Of a DNA stretch of 64,000 nt, positions 21,969-34,540 are shown piece by piece. The number at the start of each line of letters is the position of its first letter. Within the stretch, counting starts at the first letter, position 1. Under the pieces are notes generated by a model, which made no database searches, was not told the origin of the DNA, and saw only the letters and a list, made by a program, of their open reading frames with translations. A program made the translations under genes and the position numbers. The DNA lies in the NCBI GenBank assembly GCA_007026445.1, contig VDMD01000012.1, positions 248,001 to 312,000 of the forward strand, read 5' to 3'. This DNA is from Schizophyllum amplum (lineage: Eukaryota > Basidiomycota > Agaricomycetes > Agaricales > Schizophyllaceae).

Positions 21969-23504
21969 AGTACGGGGTTTTCCTGGGGGGATGGCGGCGG
22001 TGTGCGAGGCTGGCGGGCCGCTCGCGCGAAGGGGACTCAACCGCCAGCGGGCCGCCTACTGGAGAAGGGCGGTTTCGTGCCATGCTATGCGGGGCATAAC
22101 CCGGTGACAGTCAGTCATACCGCCCGTGATCGCTAGTCTTCCTCGCTCGTCGTCGATGAGTGTATTGCTTCGTCTGACGTGGAGGCTGGCCACTGATCAT
22201 GCTTGCGGTCATCTGGTCTATGCTCTTTCTTGTTTCGCGGTCGTGCGCCTCGTCTTCCTTTCTACTTTTAGGGTACTTCTTCGCTAGCTTACCATGGGTC
22301 CAGCTATCGTTCTCGGCCTTTCTTATTCTTGCGTATATTCCTAGGCATTTTTATAGTCGAGCGTTCATCTCTACAGCCACAGCAGCCATGCTAGTCTCCC
22401 GCACAGTTCTGCATCTATTTGCGCGATCTTATCCGCTTGTTATCCTCTAACAGAGCTTTTGTATACAGTCTTCAGCCAGTGAGTGAATGGAGGGACGTAT
22501 CTACTGAGAAGCACCGAGTGTGAGGGAAGTAGATCATCGCGGGGATATCTCTATTGTCCTCGAACATTAGCGAACATCCCAGTCTCATTCTGGTGCTCAT
22601 CTCCGTGATTCAGGTCGTCCGACTGACACCTATGAGCGATGGAATGAACTAGAGATAGTGGGGTGCACGTCAGTATGCAGACCGTTCGAGACCACTGGGA
22701 TAGATGGACACCGATTCGTCGGTGCCACCCTCTGAACGTGTCGACGCGTCGGATGCATTACTCTGGGATGAGAGCCAAGGACCATGAGAAAACACGTGGA
22801 TCACAAGACCTTCCGAGGGTCAAAGACTCGTCTGGAGTGTGCTGTGCGAGGTCACGATTGGTTGAGCGTCGGTACGAGGTGCGGCGATTGGGCGGGAAAA
22901 GCAACCTACGAACAAGCCTGATGGGTTTACTGGGGGAAGCGGCACAGTGATGGCCGGGAGAATAGAAGCCAGTCCATTTAGAGCGGTGAAAGTGCCTGTG
23001 ACGAAGGAGGCGGGGCACGGGGAACAGATTTGCAAGGGGGAGGGGCAGCGCAAAGGGAAGCTCAATCTGGAGCGGGAGGGCCAGGGCAATCAACGGAATG
23101 AACGGGGAACGCAGAAAGAGACGTCGGACAGGGTCAGAAGGGCGTCTCGTGAGGTGTACACAGACGCAAAGATGACATGTTCGACTTCCTGGCTGCAGGC
23201 CAACTACCAATCCGAAGCGCCGCGGAGTTGCTGAGTTTAAATTCCACGGCGCCGACCGGCCGTGGGCAAGCCGTGCGGCTCGGCACTTTTCGGCATCTCT
23301 CTTGCGGTAGTTCAACTGCGCGCTCATTGTGCTCGTCGTCGTTCGTGGTGAGTCCCTCCGTCCCGTCCACGCAGGGCCCCCGTGCTGAAGGCCGTTGTCA
23401 CGCGCAGGCAGCACGAACTCGCTGTGCTCGATATTTATCGTTAATCATCGCATATAAGACTCGCGTCTGGCGGGTATATATAAGACGTCCTGACAAATCG
23501 CGAA
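21969..23504 (+). other. Intergenic, no gene seen
   Basis: About 1.5 kb between the palmitoyltransferase stop and the next start. A T-rich ORF at 22199-22450 looks hydrophobic but has UTR-like composition. Nothing on either strand matches a known family. The right end carries TATA-like elements for the next gene. Confidence 0.45.
23475..23484 (+). promoter_or_regulatory. TATA-like element of the first Zn2Cys6 gene
   Basis: TATATATAAG lies only 21 bp before the ATG at 23505, with a second weaker atataag about 30 bp further left. If it is the TATA box the leader would be almost absent, so the true start could be downstream or the element could act elsewhere. Confidence 0.4.
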
Positions 23505-26500
23505 ATGGCATCTCGCACCCCTTCTCCAGAACCAACGCCAGAGCGCCAAGATACACGGGCAGGCTCGAGCCAGGGAACGCACGCAAACCGCAGGGATACC
23601 GAGCAGCGCGCCAATAAGCGCCCAAAGAACACCCACAAGCCGTCCTCCGAAGGTGAGCTGCCGTTGCGCGCCGTGGTGCCGACGCTCATCCCGTCGGAAT
23701 CCGCCGTTCGCCAACCACAGAGCATTCCGCATCGCCCGCCAGTCGCGGCCCACCCGCCCCGCGTCGCTTCCTCTGTCGGCGCCATACGACCCGTACGCGT
23801 ACTACCAGCATCCCCCGCACCCATCCATCATGCACGGACACCCAGGCTACCCCATGAACCCGTCCCCCTTCGCGCCCGGTCAGCCCTATCCGCACCCACC
23901 GCCTCAGGGCGCGCCACAACCCACCATGTCCCCGCATCAGACGGCGTATCATTATCCGATCCATCCTCAGGCGTACCCTCCGCCGTACGTCTATCCGGGA
24001 TATCCTCCGACGGGTCATCAAATGGTACGACGCGTCCTTTGCCATTCTACGCGCCACACTAACTCGCTCTACTAGCATGCTCAACAACCGCCCCCTCCAT
24101 CGCCTGTCGCCTCTGCCCCCGCGTCATCGTCTCAGTCGGGCAACAAGCGCAAGCGTGCCGCAGGTAGGCCCAAGAACACCAGCGTGGATAGGGCCTCGGA
24201 CGATGAAATGTCGCCCGAGGCGCGTCACCTCGCTGAATTGAAAAAGCGAACAAAGACGGTAAAGTCGCCGCTGGCCCCCGTCGCGCATTGCCAGCTCACA
24301 AGACGTACAGCAACGTGCTTGTGACTCCTGCCGCACGCGCAAGATTCGATGCGATGTTATTCAGGAGACTGTGAGTTCACCATACACAACCACGCGTTGA
24401 CTCGGCATTAAACATGTGGCTGTAGGAACCCCCAGTCTGTCAACATTGCAAGCAGTACGGCTTCGAATGTACATTCTTCCTGCCCATCACCGAGACGCGA
24501 TTCAAGAAGAAAAAGACCGAGGATGACATCCCTGGCAAGGACGAACCTCCGCACAAGCAGCAAGGAAGCTCGTCACAGCCCCAGCGCGACGTTGGCATCG
24601 TGGGTAAGTCCTGTCCTGTCTCGCTTTAGCGGACGATTTATAACGCCTAGGTCTGACCCATCTTACCCATCTCTTGCATTCTCAAGCTTCCATACCTTCG
24701 CGCGTTTACGAAAGCTATGACCTGCGCTACAACCACGCCTTTGAGGTGTCCGCGACTGGGGACGGCATCATCACGATCCAGAAGCCTTCTGCGGACGATC
24801 ATTTGAACGCAACGAAGCCCATGGACGTTCGCATGGAGCCCGAGGTCGTTGAGAGGCTGCTCAACGCCTACTTTACCGACGTCAGCTGGATGTTGCCCGT
24901 CATCACCAAACAGGAATTTCTCTCCCTACAACCGACGCCGCCAATACTGCTGTACTCGATGTGTCTCGTCGCGGCGGCCAAGCGTGACGTGGCGCAGTCA
25001 ATATTTGATTCGCTTCGCTACACGGTTAACACCATAATCAAGGCCGAAGATATACTCTCGACGCCGTCGCTTGTCAACGTCCAGGCCATGCTAATCCTGA
25101 CCATGTTGGCCGACTGTCATTCGCAGTTTGTGCCCACTGCTCTGTCCGCTCTTTGGATCCGTCTTGGGGCTGCTATTCGCATGGTGAGTGGGTTGACTAC
25201 TTTTTCTCTGTGTCGTCTAACGTCGGTCCCAAGGCGCAAGATCTGGGACTACACCGCGCCGAATCCGTGAAGCAGAACATCGAGATGCGAAGACGCATCT
25301 GGGGTGCTTGTGTGATCAGTGACCGATGGTATGCAAATATCTTTTTCCGAAGCTAGCGGGATCCCACGACGTCTGTGCTCGTTTCAGGATCAGCCTGACC
25401 TATGGGCACCCTTACATGATCGACGTGCAAGATTGCGACGCGCGCCTGCCCTCGTCCGGTGACCCGAATGATCTCTACATGGACGAGCTCGTTCGGCTCA
25501 GCGTGATTTTGGGGCGCGTTCTGAAGACGATCTATAGGTAAGTTGTGTTTTCGCTGGCAGCGTCGAGTTAGCTGATGGCGGTATTTCCTCGCGAAGTCCG
25601 TCCGGACTAACGCTTGTTACGGACGATATGCTCCACGCCTTGCTGCACGACATCGAAGCTGGAGGGAGGGGCTGCCGGACAAACTGAAGTTCATCGGTCC
25701 CCAGACGCCGCGGACAGCTGGTACGCCGCTTGCTATGTTAGATGAAGCGTGGCTGACCATGTCTCCTCTCTGCTCCGTTTCATTTGGCGCCGCCCGTCAA
25801 GGCTTGCTGCATTTGCTGTATACGGCTGTGTGCATGATTTTCTGGCGCGTTTTTATGAGGATCAGCTATGCGTGCCCGGCACACCTCAAATTCGGTCTCA
25901 CTGTCGAACAATGGTCCAAGATGGTTACTTTGACCGGCAATGCAATCGACTGGTTGGACGCCAACGAAGATTATTACGATGTCTGGCTGCTGGTTGCGTA
26001 CTCCGCCACTTCCTGCGCACTAGTGCAGGTGAGTAGTCCGCTCGAAGTCCTTCGATGCTTATCTGAAGCTCATGTCGCTCTAGTACCATACCTGGGCAAG
26101 ACGTAAGGACGGCGAAGCCGCCGCAAAGCTCGGCAAGTTGAGGGACACTGTGCGGCGATGGGAGGCGTGTCTGTCGCCTGACCATATGTCTGCGAGGCGC
26201 AAGGTCATTTTCTAAACAATTTCCCCTGCGCCATGAGCTAATAACTTTTTTGTGCTGCCAGACCGCAGAAATTATCGCTCTACTCTACGTTGCGACTCAA
26301 GCTCCAGCCATGCCCATGGAAGCGTCCCCGCTGAACCCCACGGGCGGCGTAACCGCCAAAGAGCCTGCGGCCCTTGACTTTCGCAAGGACCCGACGCGGC
26401 CTGGAGGTGGTGTCTATGTTGCGCAAGGTGCACGCGCCCAGGACTTCAAGGACTTGCCTGCTGGGACGGTGCTCACGGACCTGGATGGCGTCGGAGGAAC

Positions 26501-26964
26501 GTCAACGACGGCCGCGGAAAGGGACCGCCCCTTTACGTTCTCTCCGTCGTCGTTCGTGCCGACGCTTCCAACCGGCGTGGGCATGACCGACCAGCAGCTG
26601 GACTACGCGCTCAGCGCGCCGTCGAACGTAAACCCTGCGATGAATGGTGCGGCTATGGGCACTGCCGGTCAACAAGTACAAGTGTTAAACACCCTGGAAG
26701 GTTCTCAAACTGCGTCGTCTCTGGCGGAGTTCCAGCAAGCGGATTCGTTCCTGGATGGATTGCCCGGGGGAATGTTCGATTGGGGTGAGCGATTCGAGCG
26801 GTTCTTTCTCACCGGTACCTACTGAGGCGCTTTCAGAACAATGGGGCACTTTCTTCGCGCGCCTGAACAACGAGGATGCCAGTGCGGGCGGCGTCTTCCA
26901 GCCTCCGCCTACGCAGGCGCCTGGCCAACAGCCATTGGATCGTTCTGCTGCAACTATGCAATGA
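23505..26964 (+). CDS. Zn(II)2Cys6 transcription factor with fungal-specific domain
   Basis: DNA-binding regulator of the Gal4-type class. The N-terminus is Pro/Tyr/His-rich (for example PYDPYAYYQHPPHPS). A basic patch KRKRAAGRPKN precedes the zinc cluster, split by an intron: RACDSCRTRKIRCD (exon from 24311) and PPVCQHCKQYGFECTFF (from 24426), six Cys in total. The fungal_trans domain follows (VVERLLNAYFTDVSWMLPVI, LGLHRAESVKQNIEMRRRIW, YGHPYMIDVQDCDARLP), then LHLLYTAVCMIFWRVF. The C-terminus is Gly/Ala/Pro-rich and ends LDRSAATMQ. About ten introns are inferred. A break near 25660 separates LLHDIEA from WREGLPDKLKF, repaired by one added base. The domain order resembles XlnR-like factors, but the target is unknown. 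Confidence 0.85.
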
Positions 26965-27462
26965 CTCGGATGAGAGGGATCCGATATTTGGCTGTGCTTC
27001 TTTGACCAGTATGATCGTTCATTCTGCCCTGCCTTGTCTTTTGAACCCACTAGACGCTTCATTGCAGCGCACCGTCCGACTCGATCTAAGTATCCGTCTA
27101 CTTACCTCCTGCACTGCAATGTAATAGCTTTCGTCGTCGCTGTTTTGTTCTTCTGCTATCGTAGTCGACTCGCCATCGCGATGACCTCTATATATGGTAC
27201 CTATCTGTAACATAACACTCAGGTCGCAGCTGCTGGTCCGACTCCGTAATGACATGGAAATCCTTGGATCTGGAGCAACACACGTCTACGAGAGACGTTG
27301 AGAGACGGATAGCGCGGCAAAGAACAAACAATTCGCCCAAAGAGGAAGTATCGCCGAAGGATCTCTCGTCTCCTGCGCTCATACTTACGACAGAGTGCGA
27401 TCTCCTCTCATGACCTCTGGCGACTGTAGTCTCATCTTCACTACCTCTGACGACCTAACACC
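26965..27462 (+). other. Intergenic, no gene seen
   Basis: Between two genes on the plus strand: terminator of the transcription factor and promoter of the SAC phosphatase. Only short ORFs without family signatures were found. Confidence 0.45.
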
Positions 27463-30400
27463 ATGAAGAAGTTCTTCAAGAATATCGGGATGAACCCCGG
27501 CGCGAGGACGGTGCCGACAACGACGACCGCCGCGCCGCCACGCCGATTACTCCAACTGTCGCGCATACAACCGGCCTGCAGGCCAAATACGTCGTCCCCC
27601 CGGTCCCCCATCCTGCGCCATACCACCATCTGTGTCTTCTCGCACGTCCAGAGGGCTTGCTCGTGCGACCACATCTACCGGACAAGAAGATGATGACTCT
27701 GTCTCACAGTTCGCATCGGTGGGGTACGACCGTCAAAGTGGAGGAGATAGAGGCGAACGGGAGCGCCCATATTGACTGGCGCGACGGTGCAGTCGTCTAC
27801 GGTCTGCTAGGCTCGCTGGATCTATTCTCTGGTACGTCGTGACTATTGGATAATATAACATACTCATACCTAACGCAGGCGCATATGTCCTGGTCATCAC
27901 GTCGAAGAAGACGTAGGACACTGTGAGCAGTTCTCATTCACGCATATCCAGCTGCTGATGTCAATCGTAGTCTTTGATCAGAGTCGCGCAGTCTTTGGTG
28001 TTAAGGGTGTCACTGCCATTCCTCTGGTCGAGGAACGCGCAAGGCAGACACTTCTCACCATCTCATCCCGCAACAGATATCTTGCACGACCTTCTATACT
28101 GCCTCGCTCATCTACGATGGACACTACAAGCCCAGGCGACCTCAGCGACGCTGAGGACACACCTGCGACTCCGAAGGCGAAAGTTCAGTTTGCTAGTGAA
28201 CCCGACGTGAAGATCATGACGCCACGCAGCGCCACCACTAGCTTCGACTTGACGGACAATGCGAGTTCGTATTCGCACTCTCGCTCGGAATCCGTCGAAT
28301 CATTTGCGTCGGATCTGTCTGCTTCTTCCTCGACCCAATCCGAGTTAAGCGAGTCCACGCCCAGCGCAAACAATATCGCACAGACGCTCGCTTCTCGTCT
28401 GTCCTTCTGGAAGACTACTCAAACGCCTTCATCTATTGCGCCAGGGCCTGCGGCGGACACAAGCTCCACAGCGCAAGATGAAGCGCAGCCCAGCGTGGAG
28501 GAAGTCAACGAGATACTGGCAGCCACGACTCCTGCCGCTGAACCGGCCACTGTTGAAGAAAGAAATACTCAATTGGACGACAAGATCGTCAAGGAATGTG
28601 TACGGGAATTCACCAAAGGCGATATGTATTTCGCGTACAATTTCGGTGATTATGGTGAATCGCCTGTACTGTGGGGCAGAACTTAACTCTTTTTCAAGAT
28701 ATTACTCGCTGTCTCCAGCATAAGCAGGAGCTAATTGCAAAGGCGCAGAAGCAACACGACTTGATGGAGGAGCTTACCGCGTCTCCCTCCGCAGGCTCTA
28801 CAGACCCCGAAGTCAAAGGATCTCATGCAGTTGACGTCCTAGACGAGCCGCATCCGACGCTTCCCCTATGGCGACGCGTGAATAGACAATTCTGGTGGAA
28901 CGAGTCGCTCTCCAAGATATTCGTGGATGCTGGGGTCAGCGCATATACCTTCTTACTTGCCCGGGCTTCACGCTCAGACGCAATTCACTTCAGCTCCACT
29001 CCTACGTGCTGCCTGTCATGCAAGGATACTACCAGATATCGGCCTTCCGTACGCCTATGGACCCTGTCACGTCTGAGCAAGCGTCTGTGGATTACATGAT
29101 CATCTCCCGTCGCTCGAGAGACCGTGCAGGTCTACGCTATCAGCGGCGAGGCGTCGACGATGATGCGCATGTTGCCAACTTTGTCGAAACGGAGACTATA
29201 ATGCGTGTGGAGGTGAGCGGTGCTCAACTTGACTGCAGCTTTGACTGACAGTTGTCCCAGCGTGAAGGTTCCCAGAATGTGTTCTCGTATGTACAAATTC
29301 GCGGATCCAGTGCGTATGCCCGCGTATAACAGCATACGAAAAGCTCATTGCATCATAGTACCACTCTTCTGGACGCAGACGGGGTACGGCCTCAAGCCAC
29401 CGCCAGTACTTGCGGCGGATCGTTCGCACGCGCAAAATCTGGATGCGATCAAGAGGCATTTCCAGAGGACTTTGCCGCGGTATGGACCTCATGTAAGCTG
29501 GTATGCCTTCGTCGTATGCGTACAGCTGAATCTGCCGTTCTAGACCATTGTCAATTTGGCCGAGCAGCATGGCAAGGAAGGCGCGATAACTTGTGGATAC
29601 AGAGACTACATCTCAGAGGCCAATCTGCCGGAGGTTCAGTCAGTTCTTAATCTTGCCTTCGTGCGTTATCATTACTTACATTACCTGCAGTTATCACGAG
29701 TACGACTTTCATGCGGAAACCAAGGGCATGAAGTGAGATAATTGCCACGACTTCCATTTTATTTGCTGATACGATTTTTATCAGGTATGAAAATATTGCC
29801 AAGCTCATAGCGGCTCTGGAAAGGACGTTCGAATCGCAGGGGTGAGCGAATCACGACATCGCCGGAATGCACACTGAACTCTCCTCAGCTACCTATGGAT
29901 GTCCGGCAACCGGCTCATGTCCACTCAGAAAGGCGTCTACCGCACAAATTGCATAGATTGTCTCGATAGGACAAACGTTGTACAGGTTAGTTGGTTCCTG
30001 CCTTTTGTTCATTCGGACTGATCGCTTATGCATGCTTTAGTCTGCCTTCGCTCGATATATTCTCAACAAGCAGCTGGGCGCTGTCGCGTTGACGAACATC
30101 TCGACGGATGGCCAGTCCAATGTGGACGTCGTCTTCAACGATAGTGAGTAGATCGCACAGCCGCGGGCCGCTACATGCTGACACGCCTAGTGTGGGCCAA
30201 CAACGGCGACGCTATCAGCAGAGCATAGTCAGTAGCCTATTTTCTGTTTCCCTGCCTTGGCTGACAAGTTCAGCGCGGGGACTTCTGCGCTCAAGGGAGA
30301 TTTCACCAGGACAGGCAAGCGCGACATTGGTGGTATGCTCAATGACGGTGTCAATTCCCTTGCTCGCATGTATGCATCGACCTTCGGCGACTGGTTCTCC

Positions 30401-31628
30401 CAGGCGGTCATTGACTACATGCTGGGCAACCGGACGCTGTCAGTCTTCTCGGAGTTCATCCTCAAATTGCAGTCGACGGATCCTGGCGAGCTCATCCGAC
30501 TATCGAAGATACGCGCGGAGGCGATCGCGACGTCCGTGTCCCGCGTTCTGGATGAGGGCGAGAGGCTTCTCTCTGCCTGGACGTTGCTCGCGCCAGAAGC
30601 ATTCAACGTCAAGACTGGGGACAAGTTCGAGGAGAAGGTGCTATTGCTGACTGCACGTGCCTTGTACATCATCGTAAGTGCCTCGGTGGACTCACTTGCT
30701 TCGCGCTAATATATCACAGCGCTACGACTACACCTTAGAAAAGGTAAAGTCGTATACTCGAGTACCTCTGGGGGACGTCATTGGTATCACTAAAGGTGAG
30801 CATCTCGAGATTGACTCAGCGTTTGTCTTACGACTCGTCAGGCGCATACATCCTCTCACCCCTGGAGGAGGCCAGTCGGGATCCCAAGCAGAATGCCGGC
30901 TTCGTCATAAGGTGGCTTAGCACCCGCCAGACGACTCGTGTCTCGTCATACTCTGTCAAGAACACCATTGACATACCGGACGCCCCGCCACACACGCCAT
31001 CCCTCGACCCTCTATCCGAAAGCCCACTATCTAGCCCCATTTCAGAGACGCCTTCGAACAGTGACCCACTAAGCTCTCCAGCCGCTGCCGCCCCTCGTCG
31101 CTTCTCCATCCCTGCGTCAATTAGCAGCTTGAACCGTTCGCTCAGTACTTCCGTCAGCCCTCTTATGCGTCAGAGACGGAAGCCGCAGGTGCTCTCCGAC
31201 GTGCTATCCAACGCGAACACGAGTGGCGAAATCACATTTGCGGCATTCAAGGCGTTGCAGATGGACCCCTCACGGACGCGCCGAGACGCAAGCGGAGGCG
31301 GGTCCATCATCGGAGGCACTGTTGATAGCAAACCTTCAACATCTACGCAGAACCAGCGGACGAGCTCAGCGGCGCGCGGGACTGCCAGGAAGCGGTGGAT
31401 ATGATTGTCGATGCCGTTCAAAGTGCATGTAAAGACATTGGAGGTGGTGAAGGTCCGAAAGGGGAGGACTTCATCAAGCAGGAAGATATTGTCAGGTATG
31501 TATGCCCACAGTTCGTCCGATGCTTTCAACTGAGAGCTTTTGACAGCATCGGAGAAGCAGAGAGGCTAACAACGATGTATGCCAAGATGGAGTACGGCTT
31601 GAAAAGGTTGCTTTGGCTTGGCAACTAG
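27463..31628 (+). CDS. SAC-domain phosphoinositide phosphatase (Sac2/INPP5F-like)
   Basis: Removes phosphate from phosphoinositides on endomembranes. The N-terminus [13 protein letters not shown] leads to the SAC start region ([33 protein letters not shown]). A long Ser-rich insert follows (about 28120-28500), then [51 protein letters not shown] and the catalytic CX5R loop [13 protein letters not shown] near 29950. A C-terminal hSac2-like part contains [20 protein letters not shown]. About fourteen introns are needed. The frame breaks near 27907 (ITSK/EDVGH) and near 31350 (before [17 protein letters not shown]); one base added at each restores it. A third shift near 27513 could instead be a 71-nt intron. 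Confidence 0.85.
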
Positions 31629-31899
31629 ATCTCCGGCGACAAGATATATATCAGTACTGCATGATACCCGCGTGTGTTATGAATACGAGCTTTCGAACTA
31701 GTTCAAAGAACCGCTGGCGCTATGAGCCTGGAAGGGAAACCCTTACGATATCTCCAGCATCCAAACAAGGCTGCAAACGATGATCATGTTCTCCCTCAAT
31801 CTGTTGCATCCTATTATCATCCCCCTTTTACGCATCGATATCCTCCTGAAGGCCACTCTTTCTCAACTATGTAGCAACCTCCCAGATCCGACCTGACGC

Positions 31900-33537
31900 T
31901 CAGCCAGAGCAATAGCCGATCTTCTCAGGCTCGCAACTGCGTAATGGCGGGTCAGAAAACAGGTTACAATTGAAAACAGAGATCTTACCCGTCATTACAC
32001 CCGTCGTAGAGAGTGCAGGGGTGGGAAGTATCACTGTATATATATCAGAGAGACACGAGACCAGACGGAAAGGGCACGAACTAGCAGGCGTCGATGATCG
32101 TCGCCGTGTCGCCGTAATTGGCGTTGATACCGGCCAGCGTGCCGCCATTGACAGCCTCTACACCTTCGATGTAGACGTTGCGCTTGCACTGAGAAGAGCA
32201 CTGAGGAGGGGTATTATGTACTGCGCACGACTTAGGAAGACACGCCGCATACGTTGCCGCACGACCGGTAGAGCTTGCCATAATCCCTGGACGAGGACGG
32301 GAATAAGTCTCCAGAGAGCACGAGGGCGAACAAGAAAGACCCACTCGACGTAGAAGTTTATGATGTTGACCGTGCCACAGCCATTGTGCTGGACGACCTT
32401 GTCATCAGCGTGGTAGGCGCCACCTCCGATGATGTTGCTTTCCGTGCCGGCGGCTGAAATATGTTGGCGCTGTGCAGCCTTTGCGCAGTCACGCTTTGCT
32501 TACCATCGTTCTTCTAGGGAAAAGTCAATTTCGAGGTAAGGGACAGTGTAAAATGAATGAACTGACGATAGAGATCGCGTCCTCTAACACAGTAGCAGAT
32601 CAGACATTCGTCCACAACCGACCTTCTGATATGCGACTCACCGCAGACATCCTCAAACTGCAAAATGCAGTCAGCGGAATTATTAAAACACCTATCACAG
32701 AACACACCCAAACGAATTCGAGGTTGCAGTCTGGTCGGTATGGTCAGCTTTGCCTGCGATCCATACCTATACGACAAGATCCAACACTCACGGCCCTTGC
32801 AATCTAGGGGGATATTTAGAACATTGCCCATACGAGAAGGCACGGTGCATGTTACTTACGGACGCCCTCGGCCTGGTTCGCACCTGTAATCAGGTTAGGT
32901 TGCTGCAAAAGGTGACTTCATGGACACTCACCAATGATGACGTTCCGGACTGTACATGTTGCGTCAGAAATGCTTTCAGCAGCTCGTAGAGTACTGCTTT
33001 CGATACTCACGCGTGGCACCCTCGTACAGAAGGAAAACTGCATGCCTGTCAGTCCAACTGAGGATATACTACATGCCAAGTATACGTACCTGCATCCTTC
33101 TCGCCTGGAGGATAGACAAGACCTCAGTTGTCACGATCTTCGGCAAGCAGATGGTCGTCATACCTCCTTCGGTTTGTTCACTGACGAGCGGGTCAGTATG
33201 ATAGTTGCAGAAGCATCAGACATAGACAGCTTACTTGCAGGCGCCAGAACCACGGTCGTACCTAGCCCAGCCGGCTTCGACGCTCGTTAGCTACGACTTT
33301 CGCCAGAACCAGATTTACGTACCGTCAACGTTTTCCCTGCCGCAATTTCGATGACCGCGCTGTTCGAGATCGTGCTCGTCGCCTAGGACATGGCGCCTCA
33401 GCATGGAAAATCCTCAATGGCATGTCCAGGAGACGTACTACTGGCACGCCACCCTCGTACGCATTGCAGCGCTTGATGTTGACGTTGGCTGCGTACGCGG
33501 TGCCGGCGAGAGCGATGGATGTAAGCACGAACTGCAT
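31900..33537 (-). CDS. Pectate lyase, polysaccharide lyase family 3
   Basis: Secreted enzyme that cleaves de-esterified pectin by beta-elimination. The start at 33537 encodes a signal peptide, [16 protein letters not shown]. Short exons then give [109 protein letters not shown] and [18 protein letters not shown]; the last exon ends [11 protein letters not shown] at 31900. About twelve introns occur. Two problems: the exon expected between HCKG and FEDVC (usually SCTxxNVW) could not be placed, and a base seems missing near 33326 (KTFDG/YDRG). The gene may be intact with errors or partly decayed. Confidence 0.82.
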
Positions 33538-33580
33538 CGTGAGCGAGCGGTTTGCAGAAAATTTCATCCGGGTCCTCTTG

Positions 33581-33588
33581 CTTTTATA
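33581..33588 (-). promoter_or_regulatory. TATA box of the pectate lyase gene
   Basis: TATAAAAG on the minus strand, 44-51 bp before the signal-peptide ATG at 33537. This supports that Met over the upstream in-frame Met codons (out to 33621). Confidence 0.65.
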
Positions 33589-33953
33589 CCAGTATGCGAG
33601 GTGCCTGTGCACCATGCGCAAATAGACGAGGCTGCACAGGCGGGAGGAGCGGACGCAGGCGCCTGAATCTCGGAAAGACGACCTTGCGGTGCATCGGCCA
33701 CGCCGATGAGATAGAAGTCAGGCTCTCAGAGAAGCTCTTAACTGGTTAAAGGGACCTTTGCATCAGCCAGCCATCCATATCATTAGAAAAATAGTTCAAA
33801 GGGACTGGCTTGTAACGTGCGAGCTCGAGGGCTTGCCTGGCTTGCGGGTCGCTTTGAACGCACCAACTTCAAGCGCGTCATGCCAGTCGCCATGCGAGGA
33901 CAAAGTCTTGGCGACAACAACAACCGACAGTGGTAGGAGCAGCGGTGCGATAC

Positions 33954-33995
33954 TTACAGAAGGCGGCCCGCGCATTACAGAAAGCGGGCCGCACA
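33954..33995 (+). repeat. Imperfect tandem pair, 2 x 21 bp
   Basis: Units at 33954-33974 and 33975-33995 share 18 of 21 positions and are rich in GGCCCGC/GGGCCGC, so each can also fold on itself. It lies about 420 bp upstream of the pectate lyase start and could be a regulatory site or a chance duplication. Confidence 0.8.
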
Positions 33996-34540
33996 TATCG
34001 ATGCGCTAGCCAGGTGCAGGTCGACCGCAAGGGAACGTCACAGATAATTGTTCCGGCGAGCTGACAGGCAGACAAAAGAGCGCTACTGAATAGGCGTATA
34101 TCTGCCAAGAGAGGGCTGTTGACGACTGCAGAATTGAGGAGACTTCGAGAGATTGATGGAGGGTGTCAGTTGCTGCCTTATCCTCGGAACGAGCGATGTG
34201 TTCCTGTCCAGTAATTGTGGAGAAGCACGGTACATGTGCAGTCTATAGTCTGCTTGTGATGGGTGTACATGACCACAGCATGGCCATGGGAGCCAGGACT
34301 CGGAGGAGGGATGGGAGGAAAAGGTCAGGTGATGAGCGCACGTGGGCACCTCGCCGGTTGATTCTGAAATAACAACTTCTTCTGGCGGCGGGTCGGTCGT
34401 CGCTCAACTTGGTCTGATCTTCGCTTTGAGTCGTTCAGAATTCTTGTTCATATGACCGCGCTAACGGGCTTGCGTTCCTCCAGAGTATAATTTACATATA
34501 GATAAGACAGAAAGTGTGGACGGACTTGGATTGAGGATTA

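Larger units (their letters stand above)
33538..34540 (-). other. Intergenic between pectate lyase and regulator, with a 2 x 21-bp repeat
   Basis: About 1 kb without a recognisable gene. It should carry the pectate lyase promoter and the 3' UTR of the Zn2Cys6 gene. A 21-bp imperfect tandem pair lies at 33954-33995 (unit ttacagaaggcggcccgcgca, three mismatches in the second copy). Confidence 0.55.

Noticed and set aside
22199..22450. Short hydrophobic ORF
   Set aside because: T-rich UTR-like DNA, no start context or homologue, no partner exons.
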